64,000 nt of DNA from Streptomyces sp. NRRL F-5122 (GCF_001507435.1 NZ_LMWH01000302.1:1-64000); one strand, 5' to 3'. Counted from the stretch's first letter, positions 28,916-39,369 are shown. The notes: generated by a model from the sequence alone, not told the origin. Numbers and translations: made by a program.

Positions 28916-29980
28916 ATGGGCCTGCGGGGGTGGAGCCCGGCCGCCGTCATCGGCGCTGCCGGGTGGGTGCGGAACGGCGGCCGGGCCGAGGTCGGTGGGA
29001 GCGAGGAGGGCGATCGGACCGGGGAAGCGGAACGGCGCCGGTCGCGTCGCGGACGCCTGCGCCGTACGCTGCTGGCCGCCCTGGTCATGAGCGCGGTGGT
29101 GGTCCCCCTCTCGGCCGCCGTGCGGCCCCGGATCCCGGCACCCGCGCCGGCGGCGCTCGCCCCGCTCTCGGTGGCCACCCTCAACGCGACGTACCGGGCC
29201 AACCGCGCCGACGCCGCCGAGGCGTCCCGGACGGCCGCGGCGCACGGGGACCGCGGGCGCGCCGCGAAGGACCGCGCCCTGGCCTCCCCCGCCCGTGACC
29301 TGCTCGCCTTCGACGGACGGGGCACGGGCCGGGCGACGGAGGTCTTCGGCGACCTGGCCACGGCGCGGCGGATAGCCGTCCTGGTCCCGGGTTCGGACAC
29401 CACGCTGGACACCTATGACCGCCTCCGCTCGGGCGCACAGAACCTGCATCGCGCGGTGGGCGGCAGCACCGCCGTCATCGCCTGGCTCGGGTACGACACG
29501 CCCCGCACGCTCAGTACCGGTGCCTTGACCACGACCGGCGCCGAGCGGGCGGCGCCGCTCCTCGAGCGGTTCGTGAGCGAACTGCGCGGCGCGCTGGGGC
29601 CCGCACCCCGTATCTCCCTGCTCTGCCACTCCTACGGCACGGCGGTGTGCGCCCGCGCCGCCTCCGCCGACGTGCAGGACGTCGTCCTCCTCGGCAGCCC
29701 CGGTACGGGCCTGGACTCCGTCGCCGATCTGCACACCCGTGCCCGTGTGTGGGCTGCCCGCGGCAGCGGTGACTGGATCGCGGACGTGCCCCACCTGCGC
29801 GCCGATCTGTTCGGCACCACCGTCGGCTTCGGCACGGACCCGGTGTCCCCGGCCTTCGGCGCCCGTGTGTTCGCCGCGGGCGACGGCGGCCACAGCGACT
29901 ACTTCGCACCGGCCTCGGGCTGTCTGGCCGGCCTCGCCCGGATCGTCCTGGGCAGGACGCCGGAGGTGCCCCGTGCGTGA
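28916..29980 (+). CDS. Alpha/beta hydrolase of the DUF1023 family, membrane-anchored
   Basis: 354 aa. A basic segment and a hydrophobic helix (LLAALVMSAVVVPLSAAV) near residues 45-65 anchor or export it. The catalytic part has IAVLVPGSDTTLDTYDRL, AVIAWLGYDTP, a GxSxG-like nucleophile turn LLCHSYGTAVCARAA and VVLLGSPGTGLD; a His follows near GGHSDYF. ATG 28916 was chosen over 28886 because GGAAGGGAGG lies 6 nt before it. It overlaps the acyltransferase gene by 8 bp. Confidence 0.8.
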   Translation: MGLRGWSPAAVIGAAGWVRNGGRAEVGGSEEGDRTGEAERRRSRRGRLRRTLLAALVMSAVVVPLSAAVRPRIPAPAPAALAPLSVATLNATYRANRADAAEASRTAAAHGDRGRAAKDRALASPARDLLAFDGRGTGRATEVFGDLATARRIAVLVPGSDTTLDTYDRLRSGAQNLHRAVGGSTAVIAWLGYDTPRTLSTGALTTTGAERAAPLLERFVSELRGALGPAPRISLLCHSYGTAVCARAASADVQDVVLLGSPGTGLDSVADLHTRARVWAARGSGDWIADVPHLRADLFGTTVGFGTDPVSPAFGARVFAAGDGGHSDYFAPASGCLAGLARIVLGRTPEVPRA

Positions 29981-31187
29981 CCGGAGCACCCGCGTGCCGG
30001 TCCGCGACGCCCTGTGCACCGCGGCGCACCGCATCGATTCGGCCACCCCCGCCGGACGGGACCGCGCGGTCGACGCCCTGCGGGCCCTCGCGATCCTCGG
30101 CGTCGTCCTGGGCCACTGGCTGGTGACCGCCCTGGTGGCCGACGGCGGCGCCCTGCGCACGGCCAGTCCGCTGCACTTCATGCCCTGGCTCGCCCCGATC
30201 TCCTGGGTCTTCCAGACACTCGCCGTGTTCTTCCTGGTGGGCGGTCGTACGGCGACCGGGAGCCTCGCCTCGGCCCGGGCACGCGGGGTCACCTACGGCC
30301 GTTGGCTGCGCTCCCGAGTGACCCGGCTCTTCGGGCCCGTCGCGGCCGTGGTGGTGCTGTGGACGGTGGCGGCGTGCTGTCTGCTTCTCGGCGGCGCGGA
30401 CGCCGGCACGGTGCACACCCTCGTGAAGCTGGCCCTGTCGCCGCTGTGGTTCCTGCTCGTCTTCGCGGTCCTCACGGCGGCGACCCCGTTGCTGACCCGT
30501 CTCAACCCGCTGTGGCCACTGGCCGTCGTTCTCCATGTGGACCTCATCCGTTTCGGGTTCGGCGGCCCGTCCTGGCTCGGCTGGACGAATCTGGCCGCCG
30601 GCTGGCTCGTGCCGTACACGCTGGGCGCGGCCTGGACGCGCGGTGAGCTGGAGGGCCGACGAGCCGGCTGGGTGCTGCTCGCCGGTGGCGCCGCGGCGAC
30701 GGCAGGACTGGTGGTGTGGGCGGGTTACCCGGCGTCGATGGTGGGCGTCCCGGGTGCCGCGGTCTCCAACCTCGACCCGCCGACCCTGGCCGCCGTCACC
30801 TTCGGTCTCGCGCAGTGCGGACTGGCGCTGGTGCTGCGCGAACCGCTGCGCCGCGCGCTGCGCCGCCCCCTGGCCTGGGCGGCCGTGGCCCTGGTGAACC
30901 TCTCCGCGATGACGATCTTCCTCTGGCACCAGACGGCCCTGATGGCGACCACGGCGACGGGTCTCCTCGCGGGACGACTGCCGGGGCTGCACACCGTCCC
31001 GGACGGGCCCTCCTGGGTCGCGGCCCGGCTGGTCTGGCTCCCGGTGTTCGCCCTCGCCCTCGCCCTGTGCCGGTCCGCCTTCCGGGTCCACGAACAGGGG
31101 CCGCGCCGGTCGCGGGGCCGCCGTTCCCGTGTGGTGGCCGTCCACCGGTCCGGGCGGGCGCGCATCGAGGCGGCCGACCGTGCCTAG
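29973..31187 (+). CDS. Acyltransferase 3 family membrane protein
   Basis: 404 aa with about ten transmembrane helices. The first, RDRAVDALRALAILGVVLGHWLV, has the Arg and catalytic His (GHW) of O-acyltransferases that acylate surface sugars or antibiotics. WHQTALM near the C-terminus is another conserved patch. GTG start with GGAGG 7 nt upstream inside the preceding gene. It overlaps the following kinase gene by 8 bp, so four genes are chained by coupling. Confidence 0.85.
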   Translation: MRDRSTRVPVRDALCTAAHRIDSATPAGRDRAVDALRALAILGVVLGHWLVTALVADGGALRTASPLHFMPWLAPISWVFQTLAVFFLVGGRTATGSLASARARGVTYGRWLRSRVTRLFGPVAAVVVLWTVAACCLLLGGADAGTVHTLVKLALSPLWFLLVFAVLTAATPLLTRLNPLWPLAVVLHVDLIRFGFGGPSWLGWTNLAAGWLVPYTLGAAWTRGELEGRRAGWVLLAGGAAATAGLVVWAGYPASMVGVPGAAVSNLDPPTLAAVTFGLAQCGLALVLREPLRRALRRPLAWAAVALVNLSAMTIFLWHQTALMATTATGLLAGRLPGLHTVPDGPSWVAARLVWLPVFALALALCRSAFRVHEQGPRRSRGRRSRVVAVHRSGRARIEAADRA

Positions 31188-32652
31188 GGCGGATCCGACG
31201 GACGAGGGGCGGTACGCGGAAGGCGGCGACCGGCCGCCGGGAGCGCGCCCCCCGGCCGCCGCGCCGCCGCCGCATCTTTCCGGCGTCGCCGGTCCGGGCG
31301 CCTCGTGGGTTCGCGGGCGTCTGCCCGGGCTGCTCGGCCTTCTCCGGGACGACCTGTGGACGTTCTCCTCGGACCCGCTGCCGCCGCTGTCGCGGCCGCG
31401 GCTGCTCCGCCGGGCGCCGCATGTCCTGTTCTGCGCGATCGCGCTCGTCCTGTCGTCGGGCGCCGTGGGCGAGTTGCACAGCACGTATGCCCTGACTCTC
31501 CCGCTCGCCGTGCCGATCGGCGGCGCGCAGGGCGGGGCCGTCGCGCTCGCCCTGTGGCGTCCGCTGCCCGCCTGGTGGCTGTCGCTGGCGGCGCTCGTGA
31601 CGGCAGCCCAGGCGAGCCGGGTCGCCGCGGGCGGTGTCTCGCACCCGTCGCCGGACCCCCCGCCGTGGCCCTGGACCGGATCGGGTGTCGTGGCGTGCAC
31701 GCTCGTGCTGTTCCTGCTGGCCCTGCGGGTCCCCACCCGGGTGAGCGCCGGAGCGCTGGCACTGACCGCGTTCGGCACGTATCTGCTGCAAGGCGTCGAA
31801 GGCGCCTCCTCGTACTCGCCGACCAGCGTGCCCGCGATGGTCGTGCTCACCGTCGTCGTCCTCATCGGCACGGCGCTGCGCGGCCGCCGGGTGGCCCGCA
31901 GCCAACTCGTCGAACTCGCCGGTGTCACCGCCGAGGAACGCGCCCGGCGCACGCTCCTGGAGGAGCGCAGCCGCATCGCCCGCGAACTGCACGACGTGGT
32001 CGCCCACCACATGTCGGTCATCTCCATCCAGGCCCAGGTCGCCCCGCACCTCGTGGAGAACCCCTCCGAGGAGCTGAGGGAGAACCTGGACGGCATCCGC
32101 AAGAACGCCTTGGAGGCACTGACCGAACTGCGCCGCGTCCTCGGTGTCCTGCGGTCGGAGAACCCCGCGGACCCCTACGGCATCGGCAGCGGCACCGGTC
32201 CCGCCCCCGACGCCCCGCAGCCCACCCTCGACCGGCTCGACGCCCTGGTGGAGAACACCCGCACGGCCGGCCTCGAGGTGCAGACGGAGATCACCGGCGA
32301 GGTGCGCCGGCTGTCGCCCGGCGTGGAGCTGTCCGCGTACCGGATCGTGCAGGAGGCGCTCAGCAACGCGCTGCGGCACGCCCCCGGATCCACCGTCCGC
32401 GTCCAACTCGCCTATTTCCCAAGGGGGCTGCACGTCCGGATCGCCAACTCCGCTCCCACCCGCACCGCGCCGCCGTCACCGGGGGCGGGCCACGGGCTGC
32501 TCGGCATGCGGGAACGCGCCATGATGCTCGACGGCACGCTCGTCACCTCCGCGACTCCGGACGGCGGTTACGTCGTGGCGTGCTTCCTGCCCGGCACCGA
32601 GGGCCTTGCGCCCGACGACCCCACCGGCACGACAGGAGAAGAGGACCGATGA
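31180..32652 (+). CDS. Sensor histidine kinase, NarL/DesK type (first system)
   Basis: 490 aa. A Pro-rich cytoplasmic start and five to six transmembrane helices (about 75-235) precede a HisKA_3 dimerisation domain with the phospho-acceptor in SRIARELHDVVAHHMSVI. The HATPase region includes LSAYRIVQEALSNALRHA and GAGHGLLGMRERAMML. No extracytoplasmic sensor domain is evident, so it probably senses through its membrane part, such as envelope stress. GTG 31180 overlaps the acyltransferase stop. ATGA overlap with its response regulator. Confidence 0.92.
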   Translation: MPRADPTDEGRYAEGGDRPPGARPPAAAPPPHLSGVAGPGASWVRGRLPGLLGLLRDDLWTFSSDPLPPLSRPRLLRRAPHVLFCAIALVLSSGAVGELHSTYALTLPLAVPIGGAQGGAVALALWRPLPAWWLSLAALVTAAQASRVAAGGVSHPSPDPPPWPWTGSGVVACTLVLFLLALRVPTRVSAGALALTAFGTYLLQGVEGASSYSPTSVPAMVVLTVVVLIGTALRGRRVARSQLVELAGVTAEERARRTLLEERSRIARELHDVVAHHMSVISIQAQVAPHLVENPSEELRENLDGIRKNALEALTELRRVLGVLRSENPADPYGIGSGTGPAPDAPQPTLDRLDALVENTRTAGLEVQTEITGEVRRLSPGVELSAYRIVQEALSNALRHAPGSTVRVQLAYFPRGLHVRIANSAPTRTAPPSPGAGHGLLGMRERAMMLDGTLVTSATPDGGYVVACFLPGTEGLAPDDPTGTTGEEDR

Positions 32653-33323
32653 CGAGCAGTACCGTCCGCGTACTGATAGCCGACGACCAGATGATGGTGC
32701 GGCAGGGCTTCACTGTGCTGCTCAACGCCCGGCCCGGCATCGAGGTCGTCGACCAGGCCGTGGACGGCGAGGAGGCCGTCGCCAAGGTCGCCGAACTCGC
32801 CCCGGACGTTGTGCTGATGGACATCCGCATGCCCGGTCTCGGCGGCATCGAGGCGACGCGCCGCATCACCGCGGACGCCCCGCATCCGAGGGTCCTGGTG
32901 CTCACCACCTTCGACCTGGACGAGTACGTCTACGACGCCCTGCGCGCCGGGGCGTCGGGCTTCCTGCTGAAGGACGCCTCGGCCGACCAGCTCGCGGAGG
33001 CGGTGCGGGTGGTGGCCGCGGGTGACGCACTGCTCGCGCCGGGGATAACCCGCCGTCTGATCGCCGAGTTCTCGCGGCTCACCGATGCTCCTCGGGCTCC
33101 GCTCAAGCAGCGCGTCGGCGATCTGACCGAGCGGGAGACGGAGGTCCTCGCCCTCATCGCGCAGGGACTGTCGAACGCGGAGATCGCCGGCAGCCTGGTC
33201 GTCGCCGAGCAGACCGTGAAGACCCATGTCGGCCGGATCCTGGTCAAGCTCGGCTTGCGGGACCGGACGCAGGCGGCGGTGTTCGCCTACGAGTCGGGGC
33301 TGGTCCGGCCGTCGGGACGATGA
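32649..33323 (+). CDS. NarL-family response regulator (first system)
   Basis: 224 aa. Receiver domain with the acidic pair DD (VRVLIADDQMMVRQGF), phospho-acceptor Asp in DVVLMDIRMPG, Thr in VLTTFD and Lys in GFLLKDAS. C-terminal LuxR helix-turn-helix: LTERETEVLALIAQGLSN and AEQTVKTHVGRILVKLGLRDR. It is coupled to the upstream kinase, its presumed partner. Confidence 0.94.
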   Translation: MTSSTVRVLIADDQMMVRQGFTVLLNARPGIEVVDQAVDGEEAVAKVAELAPDVVLMDIRMPGLGGIEATRRITADAPHPRVLVLTTFDLDEYVYDALRAGASGFLLKDASADQLAEAVRVVAAGDALLAPGITRRLIAEFSRLTDAPRAPLKQRVGDLTERETEVLALIAQGLSNAEIAGSLVVAEQTVKTHVGRILVKLGLRDRTQAAVFAYESGLVRPSGR

Positions 33324-33413
33324 CCCGGGCCACCCGTAGTACTTGAGGAGGACCCTCGAGGACCCCCCTCACTGGTGACGACCGCGCCCCTGTCCTCGGC
33401 CTACCTTTTCACC

Positions 33414-34754
33414 GTGACCGAGACGACCCAGACGCACGAGACGCCGGACGGCGCGCACAGCCCTTACACGCCGCGCAGCCCGGAGTACCGGGCGGCCGTG
33501 AACGCCCTGCACGGCCTGCGGCAGGACCTGTTCCACGACGCCTTCGCCTACCGCCCGCTGCCCCGGCCGACCGTCGACGGGCCCCTGGCAAGGCGGCTGT
33601 CCGGGCGTATGAGGCAGTACGCGGCCTGGACACCGCGGGCCGCGGTGGCGGCGGCCGGGCTGCTGGCGATGCTCGTCGCCTGGACGGGCGACGACGGACC
33701 GGCGGCCCTGGTGTCCGGTCTGCTGGCCCTGGCCCCGGTGCTGCTGACCCTGGCCCGTCCGGTCGGTGCGTTCTGGCTGTCCCTCCTTGCGACCTCCGTC
33801 TCGGGGGTGGTGGCCGGCGGCTCGGGGGACTGGCCCTGGACGCCCGGGAGCTTCGTCTCGCATCTGACGGTGCTCACCGTCGTGGCGGTGCGCACCCGGC
33901 CGCGCACGGCGGCCTGGATGTGGCTGCTCACCGCGACCTACGCCTCCTTCGCCGAGGGAGTCTTCGGCTATCACTTCGGCAACGACTCGGCGCCCATGCT
34001 GGTCCTGTCGGCGTTCGCGCTGCTGGCCGTCACCGTCTGGCACATCCGCCGGAACGCCGCGCAGGAGGTGACCGCCCAGCAGACGGAGACCGCGCACGAG
34101 CGCTCCCGCCGCACCCTGCTGGAGGAGCGCACCACGATCGCCCGTGAACTGCACGATGTGGTGGCCCACCACATGTCGGTGGTCGCCATCCAGGCCGAGG
34201 CGGCGCCCTACCGGGTGGAGAACCCGCCGCCGGAGCTGGAGAAGGCCTTCGCCACCATCCGGGAGAACGCGGTGGCGGCCCTGACCGAGCTCCGCCGTGT
34301 CCTGGGCGTCGTACGGGCGGAGGACTACGAGGCCCCGGACGCCCCGCAGCCCACCCTCGCCGACCTGGACGCCCTGCTGGCGAACGTGCGCGAGGCGGGC
34401 CTGACCGTCGACAAGGTGGTCACCGGCGCGGTGCGGGAACTGCCGCAGGGCGTGGAGCTGTCGGCGTACCGGATCGTCCAGGAGGCGCTCAGCAACACCT
34501 TGCGGCACGCCCCGGGCGCTTCGGCCCGGGTGGAGATCGGCTATGTGCTCGGCGGTCTGGGCCTGCGCATAGTCAACGGGCCGCCGCCGCAGGCCGATCC
34601 GGGGAAGTCCACGCACGGCGCGGGGCACGGGATCACGGGCATGCGCGAGCGCGTCTCGATGCTGAACGGCGAGATGACGGCGGGGGACAGCGATGACGGA
34701 GGGTACGAGGTGACGGTGTTCCTGCCGGTGGCCGCGGCGGAGGAGGCCGCGTGA
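33414..34754 (+). CDS. Sensor histidine kinase, NarL/DesK type (second system)
   Basis: 446 aa paralogue of the kinase at 31180. A cytoplasmic N-terminal stretch (~60 aa), about five transmembrane helices, then HisKA_3 with TIARELHDVVAHHMSVV and HATPase with ELSAYRIVQEALSNTLRHA. GTG 33414 was chosen because TACCTT ends 6 nt before it, a -10-like element of a leaderless transcript, whereas GTG 33375 has neither ribosome binding site nor coding-like N-terminus. GTGA overlap with its regulator. Confidence 0.9.
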   Translation: MTETTQTHETPDGAHSPYTPRSPEYRAAVNALHGLRQDLFHDAFAYRPLPRPTVDGPLARRLSGRMRQYAAWTPRAAVAAAGLLAMLVAWTGDDGPAALVSGLLALAPVLLTLARPVGAFWLSLLATSVSGVVAGGSGDWPWTPGSFVSHLTVLTVVAVRTRPRTAAWMWLLTATYASFAEGVFGYHFGNDSAPMLVLSAFALLAVTVWHIRRNAAQEVTAQQTETAHERSRRTLLEERTTIARELHDVVAHHMSVVAIQAEAAPYRVENPPPELEKAFATIRENAVAALTELRRVLGVVRAEDYEAPDAPQPTLADLDALLANVREAGLTVDKVVTGAVRELPQGVELSAYRIVQEALSNTLRHAPGASARVEIGYVLGGLGLRIVNGPPPQADPGKSTHGAGHGITGMRERVSMLNGEMTAGDSDDGGYEVTVFLPVAAAEEAA

Positions 34755-35422
34755 GCGGCACCGTCCGGGTACTGATCGCCGACGACCAGATGATGGTCCG
34801 GGAGGGGTTCTCGGTGCTCCTCGGGGCGATGCCCGACATCGAGGTCGTCGGGGAGGCGGTCAACGGCCGGGAGGCGGTCGAACGGGTCCGCGAGCTGTCC
34901 CCGGACGTCGTGCTCATGGACATCCGCATGCCGGAGCTGAACGGGATCGAGGCGACCCGGGAGATCGTCGCCGCGGACGGGTCGGCGAAGGTGCTGGTGC
35001 TGACGACGTTCGATCTCGACGAGTACGTCTACCAGGCGCTGCGGGCCGGTGCCTCCGGCTTCCTGCTCAAGGACGCCTCGGCACGGCAGCTGGCCGAGGG
35101 GGTGCGGGTGGTGGCGGCCGGCGAGGCGCTGCTGGCCCCGTCGGTGACGAAGCGGCTGATCACTGAGTTCTCCAAACTGTCCGAGGGACCGCGCCTCGCC
35201 CCCTCGGCCCAGGCCGCGTACGGGGACCTGACCGAGCGGGAGACGGAGGTGCTGGTGCTCATCGCGCAGGGTCTGTCGAACGCGGAGATCGCCGCGCGAC
35301 TGGTCGTCGCCGAATCGACGATCAAGACCCACGTGAGCCGGATCCTGGTGAAGCTGGGGCTGCGCGACCGGACGCAGGCGGCGGTGTTCGCGTACGAGGC
35401 GAGACTGGTGACGCCGGGCTGA
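34751..35422 (+). CDS. NarL-family response regulator (second system)
   Basis: 223 aa, very similar to the regulator at 32649. Intact receiver residues (IADDQMMVREGF, VVLMDIRMPE, VLTTFDLDEYVY, FLLKDAS) and a LuxR helix-turn-helix (LTERETEVLVLIAQGLSN, ESTIKTHVSRILVKLGLRDR). The close similarity of both kinases and both regulators points to duplication of a whole kinase-regulator pair. Confidence 0.94.
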   Translation: MSGTVRVLIADDQMMVREGFSVLLGAMPDIEVVGEAVNGREAVERVRELSPDVVLMDIRMPELNGIEATREIVAADGSAKVLVLTTFDLDEYVYQALRAGASGFLLKDASARQLAEGVRVVAAGEALLAPSVTKRLITEFSKLSEGPRLAPSAQAAYGDLTERETEVLVLIAQGLSNAEIAARLVVAESTIKTHVSRILVKLGLRDRTQAAVFAYEARLVTPG

Positions 35423-35494
35423 GGCGCCCCGCCGGGTCCGTTCTGCGTGGGACGCCTCTGGTCAGGCGGGGGGAGGCCGGGTTAGCGTCCGGGC

Positions 35495-36715
35495 ATGGCA
35501 GCCCGTTCCGACCTCGCGTTCGATCCCTGGGACCCGGCGTTCCTCGCGGACCCCTACCCCGCCTACGCCGACCTGCGCGAGCGGGGCCGTGTGCACCACT
35601 ACGAGCCCACCGACCAGTGGCTGGTCGCGCACCACGCGGATGTGTCGGCGCTGCTGCGCGACCGGCGGCTGGGCCGGACGTACCAGCACCGTTTCACGCA
35701 CCAGGAATTCGGCCGGACCGCCCCGCCCCCCGAGCACGAGCCGTTCCACACGCTCAACGACCACGGCATGCTCGACCTGGAGCCGCCGGACCACACCCGC
35801 ATCCGGCGCCTGGTGTCGAAGGCGTTCACACCGCGGACGGTGGAGCGGCTGGCGCCTTATGTGCGGGAGCTCGCGGGGGAGCTGGTGTCCCGGCTCGTGG
35901 CGCGCGGGGGCGGCGATCTGCTGAAGGACGTCGCCGAGCCGCTGCCGGTCGCGGTGATCGCCGAGATGCTCGGCATCCCCGAGGCGGACCGGGCCCGACT
36001 GCGGCCCTGGTCGGCGGACATCTGCGGGATGTACGAGCTGCATCCGTCCGGGGAGTCCGCGCAGCGGGCGGTACGGGCGTCGGTGGAGTTCTCCGCCTAT
36101 CTGCGGGAGTTGATCGAGCAGCGCCGCAAGGAGCCCGGCGAAGACCTGATCTCGGGTCTGATCGCCGCGCACGACGAGGGCGACCGGCTCACCGAGCAGG
36201 AGATGATCTCGACCTGCGTGCTGCTGCTGAACGCCGGACACGAGGCGACGGTGAACGCCACGGTGAACGGCTGGTGGGCGCTGTTCCGCCACCCGGACCA
36301 GCTGGCGGCCCTCCGCGCCGATCACTCGCTCGTCCCGACCGCCGTGGAGGAGCTGATGCGCTACGACACCCCGCTCCAGCTCTTCGAGCGCTGGGTACTG
36401 GACGAGATCGAGATCGACGGCACCGTCATCCCCCGGGGCGCCGAGATCGCGATGCTGTTCGGCTCCGCGAACCACGACCCCGCGGTGTTCGGCGCCCCTG
36501 AGCGACTGGACCTGACCCGTCGGGACAACCCGCACATCTCCTTCAGCGCGGGCATCCACTACTGCATCGGCGCGCCGCTGGCCCGCATCGAGCTGGCGGC
36601 GTCCATGACGGCCCTGCTCGAGAAGGCGCCCACGCTGCGTCTCGCGGCGGAGCCGCGGCGCAAGCCGAACTTCGTGATCCGGGGGCTGGAAGGACTGAGC
36701 GTGGAGATCGGCTGA
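35495..36715 (+). CDS. Cytochrome P450
   Basis: 406 aa soluble bacterial P450, CYP107-like in pattern. I-helix oxygen-binding motif AGHEATVNA, K-helix ELMRYDTP (ExxR), PERF-region LDLTRRDNPH, and heme motif FSAGIHYCIGAPLARIE with the Cys ligand at about residue 357. No ferredoxin or other tailoring gene adjoins it, so it needs redox partners from elsewhere; substrate unknown. TAGCGT ends 6 nt before the ATG, and no ribosome binding site is present. Confidence 0.93.
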   Translation: MAARSDLAFDPWDPAFLADPYPAYADLRERGRVHHYEPTDQWLVAHHADVSALLRDRRLGRTYQHRFTHQEFGRTAPPPEHEPFHTLNDHGMLDLEPPDHTRIRRLVSKAFTPRTVERLAPYVRELAGELVSRLVARGGGDLLKDVAEPLPVAVIAEMLGIPEADRARLRPWSADICGMYELHPSGESAQRAVRASVEFSAYLRELIEQRRKEPGEDLISGLIAAHDEGDRLTEQEMISTCVLLLNAGHEATVNATVNGWWALFRHPDQLAALRADHSLVPTAVEELMRYDTPLQLFERWVLDEIEIDGTVIPRGAEIAMLFGSANHDPAVFGAPERLDLTRRDNPHISFSAGIHYCIGAPLARIELAASMTALLEKAPTLRLAAEPRRKPNFVIRGLEGLSVEIG

Positions 36716-36814
36716 TCTCCCCTTCGGACGACCTGCGTGTGAGCCGGGTCGGCGGTCCCGGGGCGCCCTCGCGCCCGGCCGCGCCGACCCGGAGGACGGA
36801 CGAGGGTCACGCAC

Positions 36815-36848
36815 CCGGGAAGGCCGGCGAGAACGCCGGCCTTCCCGG
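36815..36848. terminator. Bidirectional terminator between P450 and ABC permease genes
   Basis: Perfect 15-bp inverted repeat (36815-36829 with 36834-36848) with a 4-nt AGAA loop between two convergent genes. Confidence 0.9.
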
Positions 36849-36856
36849 AGGCACCC

Positions 36857-38467
36857 TCAGGTCGACAGGTCGCGCCTGCGCAACCCCGTCAGCCCCGCGG
36901 CCACCAGCACGGCGGCCAGTGCGGTCAGCAGGAGCACCGGCGGCCAGTCCATCTCCCCGCCCGGGAGCTTCGGCAGATGACCGAAGGGCGAGATGTCCAG
37001 TACGGCCTGCGGCAGGTCCAGCGCCGGGCCCACCCAGCCGATCAGCAGCGCCGCTCCCGCCACGCCCCACGCCGCCGCCGCACCCTGCGGGAACACGCCG
37101 TAGAACAGGACCGCCAGTCCGCCGATCACCCAGATCGCCGGGAGCTGGACCAGGCACGCGCCCAGGATCGGGCCGATCTCCTTGCCGTAGCCCACCGCGA
37201 AACCCAGCCCCGAGAGGATCATGATCAGTGCGGCGCCGCCGAAGGCGATCACCAGATGGCCGCCGGCCCACCGCAGCCGTCCCACCGCGTTCGCCAGCAC
37301 CGGTTCGGCCCGCCCCGACGTCTCCTCGCCGTTCAGGCGCAGCACGGACGCCACGATGTAGAGCGCGGCGACCAGGCCCATGATGCCGACCATGGCGGCG
37401 AGGAACGTGTCCGTCAGCCCGGACTGCCCGCCCATCCGCTGGAAGATCTCGCGGGCCTTGTCGTTGTCGCCGACGAGGTCCGTCGCGCCGTCGGTCATAC
37501 CGCCGTAGACGACCCCGGCGAGGAAGAAGCCCACGCTCCAGCCCAGCACACCGCCACGCTGCAGCCGCCAGGCCAGGGCGCCCGCCGAGCCGAGGCGCCC
37601 GGTGGCGGGACCCGGCCGGGTGGGCAGGAAGCTCATACCGATGTCACGCCGCCCGGCGAGCGTGTAGGCCAGCATGCCCTGGACCAGCACCGCCGCCGCG
37701 AACAGCAGCAGCACCCACCAGCGTTCGCCGGCGTAGGGGCGCTCGTTCTCCAGCCAGCCGAGGGGGGAGAGCCAGGTCAGCACCGACGAGCCGTCGCTCG
37801 ATCCGGCGTCGCCCGCCGCCCGCAGCACGAAGGCGGCGCCCAGCACCGCACTGGTCAGACCGCGGGCCAGCCGTGCGCTCTCGGTCAGCTGTGCGGCGAT
37901 CGCCGCCATCGTGGCGAAGACCATGCCGACTCCGGCGATCCCCAGCCCCAGCGCCAGCGCGCCCGTGGCGCCCTGCCCGGCGAGACCGCCCGTGATCACC
38001 AGCGCCAGGACCGCGTTCGCGACGGCGGCCGTGAGCAGGGCCGCCGTCAGCGGGGCACGTCGCCCCACCATCGCCGAGGAGATCAGCTCCTGCCGTCCGC
38101 TCTCCTCCTCGTCACGGGTGTGCCGTACGACGACGAGCAGGGACATCACCGCGGCGAGCAGCGCGGCGTAGACGCCGATGCGCCAGGCGGTGAGGGCACC
38201 GAGCGACTCGCCGAAGACCGGTCCGACCATCGCGCGCAGCGAGCTGTTGGTGGCCATCTGGTCGGCCAGGTCGGCGCGTTGGGCCGCCGTGCCGTACAGG
38301 CCCTTGAGCGTGCCCGGCATCGACAGCACCATCAGGGCGTTGATCGCGACCCAGAGCGGGATCATCGACCGGTTCCGGCGCAGGGCGAACCTCAACAGCG
38401 TTCCCGTTCCGGCGAGTTGCCGGGATCCTCCGGTCCGCACGGCGAAGGCCGGCGCGACGGCGGTCAT
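36857..38467 (-). CDS. ABC-2 type drug exporter, membrane subunit
   Basis: 536 aa with about twelve hydrophobic helices in two similar halves, the pattern of TnrB/polyketide-exporter permeases. Charged loops such as [23 protein letters not shown] and its second-half counterpart [22 protein letters not shown] (parts quoted) are a hallmark of these duplicated permeases. ATG 38467 overlaps the ATPase stop by 4 bp. Substrate unknown. Confidence 0.88.
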   Translation of the reverse strand: MTAVAPAFAVRTGGSRQLAGTGTLLRFALRRNRSMIPLWVAINALMVLSMPGTLKGLYGTAAQRADLADQMATNSSLRAMVGPVFGESLGALTAWRIGVYAALLAAVMSLLVVVRHTRDEEESGRQELISSAMVGRRAPLTAALLTAAVANAVLALVITGGLAGQGATGALALGLGIAGVGMVFATMAAIAAQLTESARLARGLTSAVLGAAFVLRAAGDAGSSDGSSVLTWLSPLGWLENERPYAGERWWVLLLFAAAVLVQGMLAYTLAGRRDIGMSFLPTRPGPATGRLGSAGALAWRLQRGGVLGWSVGFFLAGVVYGGMTDGATDLVGDNDKAREIFQRMGGQSGLTDTFLAAMVGIMGLVAALYIVASVLRLNGEETSGRAEPVLANAVGRLRWAGGHLVIAFGGAALIMILSGLGFAVGYGKEIGPILGACLVQLPAIWVIGGLAVLFYGVFPQGAAAAWGVAGAALLIGWVGPALDLPQAVLDISPFGHLPKLPGGEMDWPPVLLLTALAAVLVAAGLTGLRRRDLST

Positions 38468-39369
38468 CGGGCCCCTTCTTCCTGGAGTTCGTCCTGGTAG
38501 TGGCGCAGGAAGAGCTCCTCGAGGGTCGGCGGTGTCGACGTCAGCGACCGCACGCCCGACTCGCCGAGCGACCTCAGCACCGCGTCCAGCTTGTCCGTTT
38601 CCACCTGGAGCCTGACCCGGCGGCCCTGGATGTCGAGGTCGTGGACGCCGGGCAGTCCGGCCAGTCCGTTGGGCGTCCCGGCGAGTTCGGCGGTGACGCT
38701 GGTGCGGGTCAGATGCCGCAGTTCGGAGAGTGAGCCGCTCTCGACCGTCCGGCCCTTGCGGATGATGCTCACCCGGTCGCAGAGCTCCTCCACCTCGCTG
38801 AGGATGTGCGAGGACAGCAGGATGGTCCGGCCGCGCCGGCGCTCCTCCTCGACGCACCGCTGGAAGACCTCCTCCATCAGCGGGTCGAGGCCGGAGGTCG
38901 GTTCGTCGAGGATCAGCAGGTCGACGTCCGAGGCGAACGCGGCGACGAGGGCGACCTTCTGCCGGTTGCCCTTGGAGTACGTCCGCCCCTTTTTGGTGGG
39001 ATCCAGTTCGAAGCGCTCGATCAGCTCCGCCCTGCGCGCCTGGTCGAGGCCCCCGCGCAGACGGCCGTACAGGTCGATGACCTCGCCGCCCGAGAGGTTG
39101 CGCCACAGGGTGACGTCCCCGGGGACGTACGCGACCCGCCGGTGCAGCTCCACCGCGTCCGCCCATGGGTCGCGGCCGAGCACCTGGGCGGCTCCGGAGT
39201 CCGCGCGCAGCAGACCGAGCAGAACCCTGATGGTGGTGGACTTCCCCGCGCCGTTGGGGCCCAGGAAACCGTGGACCTCGCCGGCCTCGACCCCCAGGTC
39301 GAGGCCCGCGAGCGCGTGCGTCCTGCCGAACGACTTGTGCAGTCCGGAGACGGTGATGGCCTTGGTCAT
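38464..39369 (-). CDS. ABC-2 type drug exporter, ATP-binding subunit
   Basis: 301 aa. Walker [20 protein letters not shown]-loop region [11 protein letters not shown], signature region [17 protein letters not shown], Walker [17 protein letters not shown]-loop [15 protein letters not shown]. The C-terminal extension is as in drug-resistance ATPases (DrrA type). It forms an operon with the permease and is divergent from the MarR/GbsR-type gene. Confidence 0.93.
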   Translation of the reverse strand: MTKAITVSGLHKSFGRTHALAGLDLGVEAGEVHGFLGPNGAGKSTTIRVLLGLLRADSGAAQVLGRDPWADAVELHRRVAYVPGDVTLWRNLSGGEVIDLYGRLRGGLDQARRAELIERFELDPTKKGRTYSKGNRQKVALVAAFASDVDLLILDEPTSGLDPLMEEVFQRCVEEERRRGRTILLSSHILSEVEELCDRVSIIRKGRTVESGSLSELRHLTRTSVTAELAGTPNGLAGLPGVHDLDIQGRRVRLQVETDKLDAVLRSLGESGVRSLTSTPPTLEELFLRHYQDELQEEGAR

